From: Gelidibacter sp.
GTDB taxonomy: Bacteria > Bacteroidota > Bacteroidia > Flavobacteriales > Flavobacteriaceae
Reading direction: 5' to 3'
Assembly: GCA_010906935.1 (NCBI GenBank)
Contig: JAAFHC010000028.1
Span: 1-41,001 of the forward strand
Length of the DNA: 41,001 bases
Both the position numbers and the translations under genes were made by a program. How positions within the stretch are numbered: position 1 is the first letter of the stretch; the number at the start of each line of letters is the position of its first letter. The notes beneath the pieces were generated by a model. It was not told the origin of the DNA and searched no databases. It saw only the letters and a list, made by a program, of their open reading frames with translations. Shown here one piece after another: positions 17,107-27,064 of this stretch.

Positions 17107-17937
17107 TTATTGATTTCCTAAAATAATAGGCATTCCACTTTTTCCGCCACCAATAACAATCACTTTGCTATTAGGTGATTCGGATAATTTAATAGTGGCT
17201 TCAATACCTTTATCCTGAAGAATTTGATCATTTAATGAGGCACTTAAAATTCGGTTTGCATCTGCCTTACCTTTTGCTTCAATAATTTGTTTTTCAGCTT
17301 CCTTTGCAGCAGTTATCAACCTAAATTCATACTCCAACGATTCTTGTTCTTGTTTTAATTTACTTTCAATGGCTGTTTTAATTGTAGGAGGTAAAGTAAC
17401 ATCTCTCACCAAAATAGCATTTAATTGAACATATTGAGGTTCTACAATTTTTTTTGTTTCTTCAAAGATTTCTGATTGAATGGCATCTCTTTTTGTAGAA
17501 TATAATTGCTCTGGTGTATATCTTCCAACCACACTTCTTGTTGCTGATCTAACGGCAGGAATTATAACGCTCGAAAGATAATCCTGACCTCTTGTTTGAT
17601 GTAATAATCCAACTGAAGCAGCTGTAGGCTGATACAATACAGAAGCATCTAATTTAATTTCAAGTCCGTTAGCTGAAAGCACTAACATTTCTCTTTCCAG
17701 TAATTCTTGTTGTCTTACATTATAAACATAAACCTTGTTCCATGGAGCTACCACATGAAATCCTTCACCTAAAGGAGCCATATCGGTTACCACACCGCCA
17801 CCAAATGTTTTATATAACACGCCTACTTCACCCGAATCGATGGTTGTTGTTGATTTTGATAATAAAATTATAAGTATTATTACACCAATTATTATTGGCA
17901 TTAACGTTTTTGGCAATTGTAATTGTCCGTTGCTCAT
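17107..17937 (-). CDS. Prohibitin-like SPFH/Band 7 membrane protein
   Basis: A 276-residue protein with one N-terminal transmembrane segment (PIIIGVIILIILL, residues 14-26) followed by the SPFH domain (TIDSGEVGVLYKTFGGGVV and GFHVVAPWNKVYVYNVRQQE). The C-terminal half is a Glu/Lys/Ala coiled coil (KLKQEQESLEYEFRLITAAK). Prohibitins form ring-like membrane scaffolds that in mitochondria hold AAA proteases, and bacterial roles are mostly undefined. The last residues (ESPNSKVIVIGGGKSGMPII) are typical of bacterial members. It is monocistronic. A TATATTTG -7 element lies at 17976-17969, and a GGCTAAATTTGCC dyad at 17993-18005 is nearby. Confidence 0.92.
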   Translation of the reverse strand: MSNGQLQLPKTLMPIIIGVIILIILLSKSTTTIDSGEVGVLYKTFGGGVVTDMAPLGEGFHVVAPWNKVYVYNVRQQELLEREMLVLSANGLEIKLDASVLYQPTAASVGLLHQTRGQDYLSSVIIPAVRSATRSVVGRYTPEQLYSTKRDAIQSEIFEETKKIVEPQYVQLNAILVRDVTLPPTIKTAIESKLKQEQESLEYEFRLITAAKEAEKQIIEAKGKADANRILSASLNDQILQDKGIEATIKLSESPNSKVIVIGGGKSGMPIILGNQ

Positions 17938-18083
17938 TTTTTTCTGTTTTAGAATTTAGTATATTGCTCAAATATACGAAAGAAAATTATAATGGCTAAA
18001 TTTGCCAAAAAATTTAAAACACTATAAATCAATTGTTTATTTTTAATAATAAGTTCATTTATCTATTTTTTTGTAAAAATCGA

Positions 18084-20111
18084 TCAAATCTTACCATAAT
18101 ATTTTCGTGTAAACCACTCTAAACTTAATAAAAGCACAATCAATCCTAAAATCCATTTCCAATCAATTAACGGTGTTTTTGATATGGTGTTTTTTTGAAT
18201 GCTTTTAAACCTTTCATCCTTTTTTAAATAATCAATTAAATTTTGCTCCTGATTGTTATAAAAGGTGAACCCTTTTGTTTCATTTGAAATCTTTTTTAAG
18301 AGTTGGTTATTGGCATTCGTAAATTGCGCTTCAATTTCAAAAGGAAGAATTTTAAAACTACCAGAAACACTGTTGTCGGTATTTTCAACCGAAACAGTAT
18401 AATTATATTCTCCAAAAGGAATCGTTGGAAGTTCAACAACAAACCTGTTATTTAATGCCGCGAAAGGAATTTTTTTGATGAATTTTGATTCTTCATTTGA
18501 AACAGTTAACCAAAGTTTGCTTCTATTGTCAAAATTGAAATTTTCATCTAAATAACTTGCTGAAATTTGAATAATTTCATTCGCATAATAAATGGGATTT
18601 ACAGTTACGTTCAGTCTGCTTTTTAAATCTGTGGAAACTAAATAGTGGATTAATCCTGCAAAAAATCCGTCAAAACGTTCAAACGTTTTATTTTCCACAA
18701 AACTGTTCATTCGCCAGCGCCAAGAATTTTCACCAAATAAAACGGCAGATTTTTGATTGTTATTTTCGAAAGTGGCTAATAACGGTTTTTCCGTTTCAAT
18801 ATTTCCAATTTTTTGAAATAGTATGGACTGAAATGGTACAGAAAATGCAATTTCTCCAAAGCGGTCTTCAACGGGTGCAAAATTTGAAAAATCAATTTCA
18901 GCACTTAAAAAAGCGGCATAATTAGCATTGAAAATTGGACGATAATTTTCCAGTTCTGAACTAATTTTTTTTGAAAAACTAGACTGAATGCTGTTTAAAA
19001 AATTCCAATCAGTGCTTCTGCCTGAAATCACAAAATAATTCAACTTCTTTTGGTTGATTTCTGCAAAAACACTTTTGAATAATGTTGTAGGTTGATAAAG
19101 TATAACCAATTGGTAATCATTTATATTACCTTTAAAATTTAGGATAGCTGAAGTGGTTACCGTTCTCTGTTTGTTGCTTTCAATAGCTTTTTTTAGCATC
19201 CCCAAATCGGGATGAACAATGGCCGTTAAAATAAGAATTTTGGATTTTTCTTCAATAACATTAATGCTGAAATTTTTTGTGTTATTCTGTGTATTTTGCT
19301 CATTTTCCAACTGATCAATAGTAGCTGTGTAAAATTGGGTTCCTTTGGTTGTGGCCGATAAAAATAAATTGGCTGTTTTAACATTTTGAGATTTTGAGAA
19401 TTGAAATTGCTCGGAATAAACTTTGGTTCCTTTATGATAAACATTGAGATTTTTAGTGATTGGTTTGCTCCCTGTATAATTGATAAATAACTCAACCGGT
19501 AGTTGATTGTTTATAAATGCGAACGGATTTACGTTTAACTGGCTAATGTAAATGTCTTCAAAAACAGTGGTGTCGCCAACAATAAATGGAAAAACCGGGC
19601 TTTTATAATTTACAAATTCAACGCTGTTTCCAACAGTTTGGTTTCCGTCGGAAATTAAAATTACCGGACTTGAGCTTGTTTTATACAATTTTGAAAATTC
19701 TTGAAAAGGAAACGATAAATTTGTTTGGTTTTCCTCAAAATTTAACTCATTTAATGGGTATAATCCCTTCCCAAAACCAAAAAAACTGATGTTGTATTTG
19801 TTATTCAATTCTGAATCCTTTTTGATTTTTTCTACAATATTTTGAACAACTTCGTTTTGTGAATTGTATTTAATGGACTTCGAATTATCTACCGCAACCA
19901 ATAAATTTGGTTTAATAAGTTCAATATTATTATTTTTTAATGAAGGATTTATAAATAATAGCAAAATCAAAAAAATGGTTGTAAACCTAAAAAAAGAAAG
20001 CCAATAATCTAATTGGCTTCTCTCTTTATTTTTCCATAAATATTGAAAAACAGCTATAAATAACGCTACAAATACCGCTAAAATTATAGATAACAATTTT
20101 TCAGTTTCCAT
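18084..20111 (-). CDS. VWA-type membrane protein, uncharacterised
   Basis: A 675-residue protein with two N-terminal membrane helices (about residues 7-25 and 44-57), a large exported region and a C-terminal helix (WILGLIVLLLSLEWFTRKYY). The layout resembles BatA/BatD-like aerotolerance proteins. LLVAVDNSKSIKY supplies a MIDAS-type DxSxS at 75-79 and VILISDGNQTVGNSVEF a second metal-site Asp, so residues 68-180 are a probable von Willebrand A domain. The middle has Ig-like beta segments, and LLATFENNNQKSAVLFGENS recalls glutamine-amidotransferase-like domains of related proteins. Function unknown. It is 104 bp downstream of fabG on the same strand and may share its transcript. Confidence 0.7.
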   Translation of the reverse strand: METEKLLSIILAVFVALFIAVFQYLWKNKERSQLDYWLSFFRFTTIFLILLLFINPSLKNNNIELIKPNLLVAVDNSKSIKYNSQNEVVQNIVEKIKKDSELNNKYNISFFGFGKGLYPLNELNFEENQTNLSFPFQEFSKLYKTSSSPVILISDGNQTVGNSVEFVNYKSPVFPFIVGDTTVFEDIYISQLNVNPFAFINNQLPVELFINYTGSKPITKNLNVYHKGTKVYSEQFQFSKSQNVKTANLFLSATTKGTQFYTATIDQLENEQNTQNNTKNFSINVIEEKSKILILTAIVHPDLGMLKKAIESNKQRTVTTSAILNFKGNINDYQLVILYQPTTLFKSVFAEINQKKLNYFVISGRSTDWNFLNSIQSSFSKKISSELENYRPIFNANYAAFLSAEIDFSNFAPVEDRFGEIAFSVPFQSILFQKIGNIETEKPLLATFENNNQKSAVLFGENSWRWRMNSFVENKTFERFDGFFAGLIHYLVSTDLKSRLNVTVNPIYYANEIIQISASYLDENFNFDNRSKLWLTVSNEESKFIKKIPFAALNNRFVVELPTIPFGEYNYTVSVENTDNSVSGSFKILPFEIEAQFTNANNQLLKKISNETKGFTFYNNQEQNLIDYLKKDERFKSIQKNTISKTPLIDWKWILGLIVLLLSLEWFTRKYYGKI

Positions 20112-20215
20112 TTATTGTCAATGTAATCGTTTAATTAATAAGATGTGCAAACTTATTGTTTCTGTTTAAAATGATCAGGTGCCTTGTATTAAGTATAAGT
20201 ACTTTTAACTTAAAC

Positions 20216-20956
20216 TTACATTCCCCCGTCAACACTTAAAGTTTGTCCGGTTATATATGAACTCATATCCGAAGCTAAAAATACACAGGCATTTGCAATG
20301 TCTTCCGGAGTTCCACCACGTTTTAACGGAATGGCATCTCGCCATTGTTTCACTGTTTCTTCAGGTAAATTAGCTGTCATTTCAGTTTCTATAAATCCTG
20401 GCGCAATCACATTGCTTCTAATATTTCTTGAGCCCAATTCCAACGCAACAGATTTAGAAAAACCAATAATGCCGGCCTTAGAAGCCGCATAATTTGCTTG
20501 TCCGGCATTTCCTTTTAAACCTACCACCGAACTCATATTGATAATGGAACCTGAACGTTGCTTCATCATTGGCCTAATTACCGCTTTTGTTAAATTGAAA
20601 ACCGATTTTAAATTCACCTCAATTACCGTGTCAAAATCTGCTTCTGAAATGCGCATCAACAAATTGTCTTTTGTAATTCCTGCATTGTTTACTAAAATAT
20701 CTATGGTTCCAAATTCTTTTAAAACATCTGTCGCCAATGCTTGTGCAGCTTCATAATTTGCGGCATTTGATTGGTAGCCTTTTGCTTTTACTCCGTAAAG
20801 TGTTAATTCATTCTCCAATGCCTCAGCAGCTTCAACAGATGAACTGTATGTAAAAGCAACATTTGCTCCATGTTTTGCGAAAGTTTGGGCAATTCCTTTT
20901 CCTATTCCTCTTGTTGCTCCTGTAATTAAAGCGGTTTTATTTTCTAAAAGTTTCAT
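20216..20956 (-). CDS. fabG: 3-oxoacyl-[acyl-carrier-protein] reductase
   Basis: A 246-residue short-chain dehydrogenase that reduces beta-ketoacyl-ACP with NADPH in fatty-acid elongation. The cofactor loop TGATRGIG is at 12-19, NNAG at 90-93, and the catalytic triad is Ser143, Tyr156 and Lys160 in SSVVGLKGNAGQANYAASK, with Asn115 in EVNLKS. GFIETEMTANLPEE and the C-terminus ITGQTLSVDGGM are typical FabG. Other FAS genes (fabD, acpP, fabF) are not adjacent. Its upstream region is occupied by a 183-bp palindromic repeat element, so its promoter may lie in or beyond that element. Confidence 0.94.
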   Translation of the reverse strand: MKLLENKTALITGATRGIGKGIAQTFAKHGANVAFTYSSSVEAAEALENELTLYGVKAKGYQSNAANYEAAQALATDVLKEFGTIDILVNNAGITKDNLLMRISEADFDTVIEVNLKSVFNLTKAVIRPMMKQRSGSIINMSSVVGLKGNAGQANYAASKAGIIGFSKSVALELGSRNIRSNVIAPGFIETEMTANLPEETVKQWRDAIPLKRGGTPEDIANACVFLASDMSSYITGQTLSVDGGM

Positions 20957-20988
20957 TTTGTATGTATTTTGATTTTTTAATTTTTCAA

Positions 20989-21171
20989 TGAACTGGTTTA
21001 AACTTTTTTGATTGAAGCGAACCTGCCTCGCCGGCAGGCAGGAAATAGGAATTTTTTGCTCAATTGAAGGTTTTTTTTAACTGCATAGCATCGCTACGGA
21101 GTTCAAAAAAGACAAAAAGTGAGTGAAAAATAGCATTTTGTAGCCAATTGAAAAAAGTTTAAACCAGTTCA
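20989..21171. repeat. 183-bp palindromic (MITE-like) element with 21-bp perfect terminal inverted repeats
   Basis: The end TGAACTGGTTTAAACTTTTT(T) at 20989-21009 is repeated exactly in inverse at 21151-21171. Inside are CCTGCC-TCGCC-GGCAGGCAGG at about 21023-21043, ATTTTTTGCTCA against TGAGTGAAAAAT (imperfect inner arms) and a GC-richer core. No ORF of note exists inside, and no clear flanking target duplication was seen. It looks like a non-autonomous repeat of the type dispersed in flavobacterial chromosomes. The rest of the 389-bp gap (21172-21345) is AT-rich, ending in the GH31 terminator. Confidence 0.75.
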
Positions 21172-21292
21172 ATATGTCAAATATACATAATTGAATAAAA
21201 ATAAACTGTTCTTAGAGCAACTCAATTTTTAAATTATTTATGAAAGTCCATTAATAAATTAAGCTTTTCAATAAAATTTATTCTTATAAATT

Positions 21293-21322
21293 AAAAAACT
21301 CCTCAATACGAGGAGCTTTTTA
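21293..21322 (-). terminator. Terminator after the GH31 gene
   Basis: Read on the minus strand, CTCCTC-GTATT-GAGGAG forms a 6-bp stem with a 5-nt loop and is followed by TTTTTT. It starts about 24 bp after the stop of the alpha-glucosidase gene. Confidence 0.8.
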
Positions 21323-21345
21323 ATTTTGATAATACACTAAAACTG

Positions 21346-23760
21346 TTAAATAAGAATTCCTTTTTCACTAATGATATGAAGCTCTGTAAATTCTTTTGAA
21401 ATTACCAAAACATTTCCTTTAAGGTGAATGTCCAAATCAATTTTAACGTTATCAACTTCTACTTTTTTTATTTCAAATGGCAGCCCAATTAAATTAATTT
21501 CAAAAGTTTCATAGGAAGTAATATATTTTCCTGATTTAAATTGTTGAATGGTCAAGGAGTCCTCTTTACCCAGTAAATTAAAGTTTCTTAAACTAAATCT
21601 ACCTTTTTTATAATCTAATCCATCTTCTGCGTCTTCATAAACCATGGATTTTTCTTTACCAAATTTGAAAAAGACATCTAAGTGAAGTTCTTCAATTTCC
21701 TTTTCTCCAACATATTGCTGAATAGGATATTTTGGGATAATGGCTCCTTCTTTCACAAAAATTGGCATACTGTCCAAATCGGCATCAACCCAAACTTCAT
21801 TTCCACCTATTACCAAACTATTGTCCCAGAAATTATACCAATTCCCTTCAGGAATATACATTCTTCTTCCTTTGGCATTTGGCTCGGTAATTGGGCAGGC
21901 CAATATTTTTTCACCAAATACAAATTCATCATTTCTGTAATGCGTTTGCACATCTGCCTGGTCATATAAAACCAAAGATTTCAAAATTGGAATGCCTTCT
22001 GTGGCGTAACGCCAAAATGCAGTGTATAAATAAGGCAACAATTGATACCTGATTTCGATGAATTTTCTAACAATATCGGTAATATTATCTCCAAAAGCCC
22101 AAGGTTCTTGGTCTCCATGGTCACCAGAGGAATGTGTTCTGCAAAATGGATGAAAAATTCCCAACTGAATCCAGCGTGCATAAAGTTCGCCGTTGGGTTG
22201 CTCAGCAAACCCACCAATATCTGAACCAACAAAGGAAAATCCCGACATACACATACGTTGCGCTTGTAAATTTGCAATGGTTAAATGCTCCCAAGTAGCC
22301 ACATTGTCGCCTGTCCATGTAGATGAATAGCGTTGTGTGCCAGAATAAGCAGCCCTTGTAATTACAAAAGGTCGTTTTGGATAGGAGAATTTCTTTAATC
22401 CTTGGTAAGTGGCACGCGCCATTTGCATTCCGTAAATGTTGTGCGCTTTTCTGTGGCTGCATTCATTTCCTTCGTAATTATGCCTTACATCATCTGGAAA
22501 TGTTTTTCCTGGAACATCCATAATCGCGGGTTCGTTCATATCATTCCACACGCCTTTCACACCAATATCTTCAATAAGTTCTTTAAATAATCCCGACCAC
22601 CATTCTCGGACTTCAGGTTTTGTGAAATCAGGGAAATAGCATTCTCCCGGCCACACTTTTCCTTTCATATACGGACCATCTGCCCGTTTGCAAAAATAAT
22701 CCTTTTCAAGTCCTTCTTTAAAAACGCCGTATTCATTGTCTATTTTAATTCCCGGGTCAATAATAACCACGGTTTTAAAACCTTTATCAGCCAATTCTTT
22801 CACCATTCTTTTAGGATCTGGGAAATATTCTTTATTCCAAGTAAAACATCTAAAACCTTCCATATAATCGATGTCTAAATAAATAGCATCACAAGGAATT
22901 CTCAATTCTCTAAATTTATTGGTGACTTCTTTTACGTTAGATTCCGGATAATAACTCCATTTGCATTGGTGGTAACCCAACGCCCAAAGTGGCGGCAATT
23001 CGTGCGGTTTCCCTGTTAAATCGGTATAATTGGAAACCACTTCGCTCATTTCCGGGCCATAAATAAAATAATAATTCATTTCGCCACCCTGCGCCCAAAA
23101 ACTGGTTACATTTCTGCGTTCCTGACAAAAATCGAAAAAAGAACGAAAAGTATTGTCGAAAAATATGCCATAAGCTTTTCCATGATGAAGTCCGGTATAA
23201 AATGGAATTGCTTTATAAATTGGGTCGGTATCTTTGTCGAATGCATAAGAATCGGTCACCCAGTTTTCAAAACGTTTGCTTTTTAAATTTAATGCAACAG
23301 GTTTGTCACCCAATCCGTAGTAGCTTTCTTTTTCTTGTGAATTTTTGGACATTTTGACAACATTACCTCCAAATTCGTAACTTTCTTCCCAATGAAAACC
23401 AAGTTCATCTTCAGAAATAAGGGTATTGTCTTTTGCATCAAAAATTGATTTTCTCATATCTTCTTTTGAAATATGACAAATTAATTTTGAAGTTGTAATG
23501 ATATAATTGGTAGCATCTTCAGTAACTTCAAGATGGTTAAATCCCCTACTTGCATAACGTGTTATGGCGTAAGAAAAATCATTTTCAAATATTGAAGTTG
23601 TGGTATAACGAAATCGTAACACACTGTCTCTATGAATCGTAAGTTGTAAAACGACATTATTTTCACTTGTAAAATAAAGAGTATCAACGTCTTTTTTGTA
23701 GGATATTATTTTTGAAGGAAATTGGTTTCCTTTTAATTCTAGTTCGGTGTTTATAATCAT
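21346..23760 (-). CDS. Glycoside hydrolase family 31 alpha-glucosidase
   Basis: An 804-residue enzyme of GH31. N-terminal galactose-mutarotase-like beta domain, then the catalytic TIM barrel: YYGLGDKPVALNLK, LGYHQCKWSYYP, DAIYLDIDYMEGFRCFTWN, and the nucleophile motif VWNDMNEPA with Asp407. Downstream TGDNVATWEHL and FVGSDIGGFAEQP fit the acid/base region and subsite -1. The C-terminus forms beta domains. No signal peptide is visible, so it is probably cytoplasmic and cleaves alpha-glucosides or malto-oligosaccharides, consistent with location after glgB. It lies 127 bp from glgB. A possible own -7 element TACGTTTG occurs at 23792-23785, without a clear TTG. Confidence 0.94.
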   Translation of the reverse strand: MIINTELELKGNQFPSKIISYKKDVDTLYFTSENNVVLQLTIHRDSVLRFRYTTTSIFENDFSYAITRYASRGFNHLEVTEDATNYIITTSKLICHISKEDMRKSIFDAKDNTLISEDELGFHWEESYEFGGNVVKMSKNSQEKESYYGLGDKPVALNLKSKRFENWVTDSYAFDKDTDPIYKAIPFYTGLHHGKAYGIFFDNTFRSFFDFCQERRNVTSFWAQGGEMNYYFIYGPEMSEVVSNYTDLTGKPHELPPLWALGYHQCKWSYYPESNVKEVTNKFRELRIPCDAIYLDIDYMEGFRCFTWNKEYFPDPKRMVKELADKGFKTVVIIDPGIKIDNEYGVFKEGLEKDYFCKRADGPYMKGKVWPGECYFPDFTKPEVREWWSGLFKELIEDIGVKGVWNDMNEPAIMDVPGKTFPDDVRHNYEGNECSHRKAHNIYGMQMARATYQGLKKFSYPKRPFVITRAAYSGTQRYSSTWTGDNVATWEHLTIANLQAQRMCMSGFSFVGSDIGGFAEQPNGELYARWIQLGIFHPFCRTHSSGDHGDQEPWAFGDNITDIVRKFIEIRYQLLPYLYTAFWRYATEGIPILKSLVLYDQADVQTHYRNDEFVFGEKILACPITEPNAKGRRMYIPEGNWYNFWDNSLVIGGNEVWVDADLDSMPIFVKEGAIIPKYPIQQYVGEKEIEELHLDVFFKFGKEKSMVYEDAEDGLDYKKGRFSLRNFNLLGKEDSLTIQQFKSGKYITSYETFEINLIGLPFEIKKVEVDNVKIDLDIHLKGNVLVISKEFTELHIISEKGILI

Positions 23761-23835
23761 AAATTAAATTATTTGATCAAAGTGCAAACGTACTAAAATA
23801 AATAATTTAATAATTGTTATTTTTATTAAAAATAC

Positions 23836-23881
23836 GACCGCTTTATTAACAATAATATAAAATTAATGCAATTTAGCGGTC
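23836..23881 (-). terminator. Possible terminator or attenuator after glgB
   Basis: GACCGCT at 23836-23842 pairs with AGCGGTC at 23875-23881, with additional A/T pairs inside, and on the minus strand the second arm is followed by GTATTTTTAATAAAAA. The loop is long (about 30 nt), so this could be partial read-through control between glgB and the GH31 gene rather than a full stop. Confidence 0.4.
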
Positions 23882-23887
23882 CTAATT

Positions 23888-25795
23888 CTAACAGAATTTT
23901 AAGATTGAGATACCAAGTGGCGGCAAAACAAGTGTGGCCGAATATTCATCAACTTTTTTCGGCTGTTTTTTTATGGTAATTTTTTCTATGTTAACATGTC
24001 CACTTCCTCCATATTTTTTATGATTGCTAGTAAATACCTCTAGCAACTTTCCTTTTCTGGGAACGCGAATTTTATAATTTTCCAATGTTTGCGGCGAAAA
24101 ATTACAAACCACCAACACATCATCTTTCGGATTATTACCTTTTCTTAAATAAGAAATCACGGAATTTTCAGAATCGTCATAACTTATCCATTCAAAACCT
24201 TCAGAGCTAAAGCCTTTTTCAAATAAAGCAGGCGTGAATTTATAAAATAAGTTTAAATCTTTAAAATAGTTTTGTGTGTTTTTATGCGGATAAAACTCCA
24301 ATAAATTCCAATCTAGGCTTTTTTGAAAATTCCATTCTTCATAATGCCCAAATTCACTTCCCATAAACAACAACTTTGTGCCAGGATGCGTAAACATGTA
24401 ACCATACAATAAGCGGAGATTTGCAAAACGTTGCCATTCATCGCCAGGCATACGCCCTAAAATAGTTTTTTTTCCGTGTACCACTTCATCATGAGAAAGC
24501 GGCAACATAAAATTTTCAGTAAAAGCGTAAGTTAAACTAAAAGTGATTTCATTTTGATGGTATTTTCTGTAAATGGTGTCTTTAGAAAAATAGTCTAAAG
24601 TATCGTGCATCCATCCCATCATCCATTTCATTCCAAAACCCAATCCGCCCATAAAAGTTGGTTTGGAAACCATAGGAAATGCCGTAGATTCTTCGGCAAT
24701 AGTTTGCACATCGGGGAACGATTTATATACTTCTTCATTCAATTCTTTTAAAAATAAAACCGCATCTAAATTTTCATTTCCGCCATAAATATTAGGTTCC
24801 CACTCACCGTCTTCACGCGAATAATCGAGAAATAACATAGAAGCAACCGCATCTACGCGCAAACCATCGGCATGATATTGTTCTAACCAAAAAATGGCAT
24901 TACTGATTAAAAAGGAGCGAACTTCATTTCTTCCATAGTTAAAAATAAGACTTTTCCAATCTTGATGGTAACCTTTTCGCTTGTCTGGATGTTCATATAA
25001 ACTTGAGCCATCAAAATAGCCTAACCCGTGGGCATCTTCAGGAAAATGTGAAGGCACCCAATCCAAAATAATTCCTATCTCATTTTGATGAAATTTATCG
25101 ACTAAATATTTTAATTCTTCAGGATAACCAAAACGCGAAGTAGGCGCAAAATATCCGGTAACCTGATATCCCCAAGAAGGATCGTATGGATATTCCATAA
25201 TCGGCATAAATTCTACGTGGGTAAAATTCATTTCTTTCACATAAGTCACCAATTCATCGGCCAGTTCAAAGTAGGACAAAGACCTGTTTTCTTTACCTTT
25301 TTTTCTCCAAGAACCTAAATGCACTTCATAAACTGAATAAGGCGCATCTAGCGCATTGTTTTTCTTACGCGTGTGCATCCAACTTTTATCTTCCCATTTG
25401 TAGGCATCTTCCCAAACTACTGAAGCAGTTTTTGGAGGATGTTCACATCTGCGGGCATAAGGATCGGCTTTTTCGGAAACGTAATTATTATTATTTGAAT
25501 GAATTTTATATTTATAAATATTCCCTTTTCCTACAGAAGGAATAAATCCCTCCCAAATACCTGAAGAATCCCAACGGACATTTAAGTTAAATTCCCCATC
25601 AACCCAATGATTGAAATCACCAATTACCGATACTTGCTTTGCGCTGGGAGCCCAAACTGCAAAATAAGTGCCTTTAATACCATTTACCGTGATACTATGA
25701 GAGCCAAATTTCTCATACAGTCGATAATGCTTTCCGCTTTTAAATAAATTAATGTCGAAATCTGTAAAAAGACTATGTGTTATTACATTCGTCAT
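23888..25795 (-). CDS. glgB: 1,4-alpha-glucan branching enzyme
   Basis: A 635-residue GH13 enzyme that makes alpha-1,6 branches in glycogen. N-terminal CBM48 domain (GIKGTYFAVWAPSAKQVSVI near residue 38), then the (beta/alpha)8 barrel: VHLGSWRK, FMPIMEYPYDPSWGYQVTGY, DWVPSHFP, nucleophile Asp315 in GLRVDAVASM, acid/base Glu368 in TIAEESTAFP, and the third carboxylate in LPLSHDEVVHGK. C-terminal beta domain ends LPPLGISILKF. Length is usual. Its start lies 3 bp after the glgC stop, so the genes are translationally close. Identification is secure. Confidence 0.96.
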   Translation of the reverse strand: MTNVITHSLFTDFDINLFKSGKHYRLYEKFGSHSITVNGIKGTYFAVWAPSAKQVSVIGDFNHWVDGEFNLNVRWDSSGIWEGFIPSVGKGNIYKYKIHSNNNNYVSEKADPYARRCEHPPKTASVVWEDAYKWEDKSWMHTRKKNNALDAPYSVYEVHLGSWRKKGKENRSLSYFELADELVTYVKEMNFTHVEFMPIMEYPYDPSWGYQVTGYFAPTSRFGYPEELKYLVDKFHQNEIGIILDWVPSHFPEDAHGLGYFDGSSLYEHPDKRKGYHQDWKSLIFNYGRNEVRSFLISNAIFWLEQYHADGLRVDAVASMLFLDYSREDGEWEPNIYGGNENLDAVLFLKELNEEVYKSFPDVQTIAEESTAFPMVSKPTFMGGLGFGMKWMMGWMHDTLDYFSKDTIYRKYHQNEITFSLTYAFTENFMLPLSHDEVVHGKKTILGRMPGDEWQRFANLRLLYGYMFTHPGTKLLFMGSEFGHYEEWNFQKSLDWNLLEFYPHKNTQNYFKDLNLFYKFTPALFEKGFSSEGFEWISYDDSENSVISYLRKGNNPKDDVLVVCNFSPQTLENYKIRVPRKGKLLEVFTSNHKKYGGSGHVNIEKITIKKQPKKVDEYSATLVLPPLGISILKFC

Positions 25796-25798
25796 AAA

Positions 25799-27061
25799 TT
25801 ATATACTAAAACCATTAGGAATTAAAGCGCCTTTTTTGACCACAACAATGCCATCTCTTACAACATAAGTGTCTGTTTCTATATCTTTTAAGTGTTTTCC
25901 TCCATTAATTCGAACATCATTTCCAATACAGCAATTTTTATCTAAAATGGCATTTTTAATAAAACAGCGTGCACCAATCCCCATGGTAATAACATTAGGA
26001 TCCAATATTTCTTCAAGCGACTGATAAAAATCGCCTCCCATCATATAGGTATTAATGACGGTTGATTCTTTATCAATTCTTGATCGAACACCAATTACAG
26101 AATGTTCAATTTTACCGGCATTAATAATACAACCATCTGCGATTACAGTTCTGTCCATTGCTGTTCCAGAAATTTTTGTGGTAGGCAACATTCGAGCATG
26201 CGTATAAATTCTTTTTTGCGTGCTGTACAAATCAAACTTCGGAAAATCATCTGTCAAACCTAAATTGGCTTCAAAAAACGAATCAATATTTCCAATATCT
26301 GTCCAATAGCCTTCATATTGAAAACTTACAATTTTGTGTTTATCAATGGCCTGCGGAATAATTTCTTTGCCAAAATCGTTTGTGTCGGGATTGGCCATCA
26401 ATTCAACAAGAAGGTCTCTGTTAAAAATATAAATTCCCATAGAAGCCAAATATTTACGGCCTTCTTTTTTCATCTCGTCACTTACTTCGGAAGTCCAATC
26501 TGGTAACAATTCAGTGGTAGGTTTTTCAATAAAAGAGGTGATTTCATCCTTATCATTTGTTTTCAAAATCCCAAATGAAGTGGCATCTTTTGCATTTACA
26601 GGAATTGTAGCAATAGATATGGCAGCTTTCAATTTAATGTGTTTTTCAACCATTTCCTCAAAATCCATTTGATACAATTGATCGCCTGATAAAATCAATG
26701 CATAATCAAAATCATGATTTAAAAAGTGATGCATACTTTGTCTTACCGCATCTGCTGTACCCTGAAACCAAGTGCTGTTTCCGGGCGTTTGTTCGGCAGC
26801 CAATACATCGACAAATGCGGAGCTGAAAAAACTAAAATGATAGGTATTTTTAATGTGCCTATTTAACGATGCTGAATTAAATTGCGTTAACACAAAAATG
26901 CGCTTGATGTCTGAATTAATACAATTTGAAATAGGGATATCCACCAGCCTATATTTACCCGCAATTGGCACGGCAGGTTTAGAACGTGTCTCTGTTAACG
27001 GGTGTAATCTGGATCCTTGTCCGCCACCTAAAATAATTGATAAAACTTTATTCCCAACCAT
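25799..27061 (-). CDS. glgC: Glucose-1-phosphate adenylyltransferase (ADP-glucose pyrophosphorylase)
   Basis: A 420-residue enzyme forming ADP-glucose from ATP and glucose-1-phosphate, the regulated step of bacterial glycogen synthesis. The N-terminal nucleotide loop reads GGGQGSRLHPLTETRSKPAV, followed by YRLVDIPISNCINSDI and TQFNSASLNRHI. YQMDFEEMVEKH and GTADAVRQSMHHF match the substrate site, and ASMGIYIFNRDLL and GYWTDIGNIDSF follow. The C-terminal left-handed beta-helix spans roughly residues 290-420. It sits 3 bp after glgA and 3 bp before glgB on the same strand, a clear operon. Allosteric effectors cannot be told from sequence. Confidence 0.96.
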   Translation of the reverse strand: MVGNKVLSIILGGGQGSRLHPLTETRSKPAVPIAGKYRLVDIPISNCINSDIKRIFVLTQFNSASLNRHIKNTYHFSFFSSAFVDVLAAEQTPGNSTWFQGTADAVRQSMHHFLNHDFDYALILSGDQLYQMDFEEMVEKHIKLKAAISIATIPVNAKDATSFGILKTNDKDEITSFIEKPTTELLPDWTSEVSDEMKKEGRKYLASMGIYIFNRDLLVELMANPDTNDFGKEIIPQAIDKHKIVSFQYEGYWTDIGNIDSFFEANLGLTDDFPKFDLYSTQKRIYTHARMLPTTKISGTAMDRTVIADGCIINAGKIEHSVIGVRSRIDKESTVINTYMMGGDFYQSLEEILDPNVITMGIGARCFIKNAILDKNCCIGNDVRINGGKHLKDIETDTYVVRDGIVVVKKGALIPNGFSI

Positions 27062-27064
27062 ACC

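Noticed and set aside
20957-21345. Search for a tRNA or small RNA in the fabG upstream gap
   Set aside because: The symmetry is explained by the repeat element, and no cloverleaf or T-loop sequence was found.
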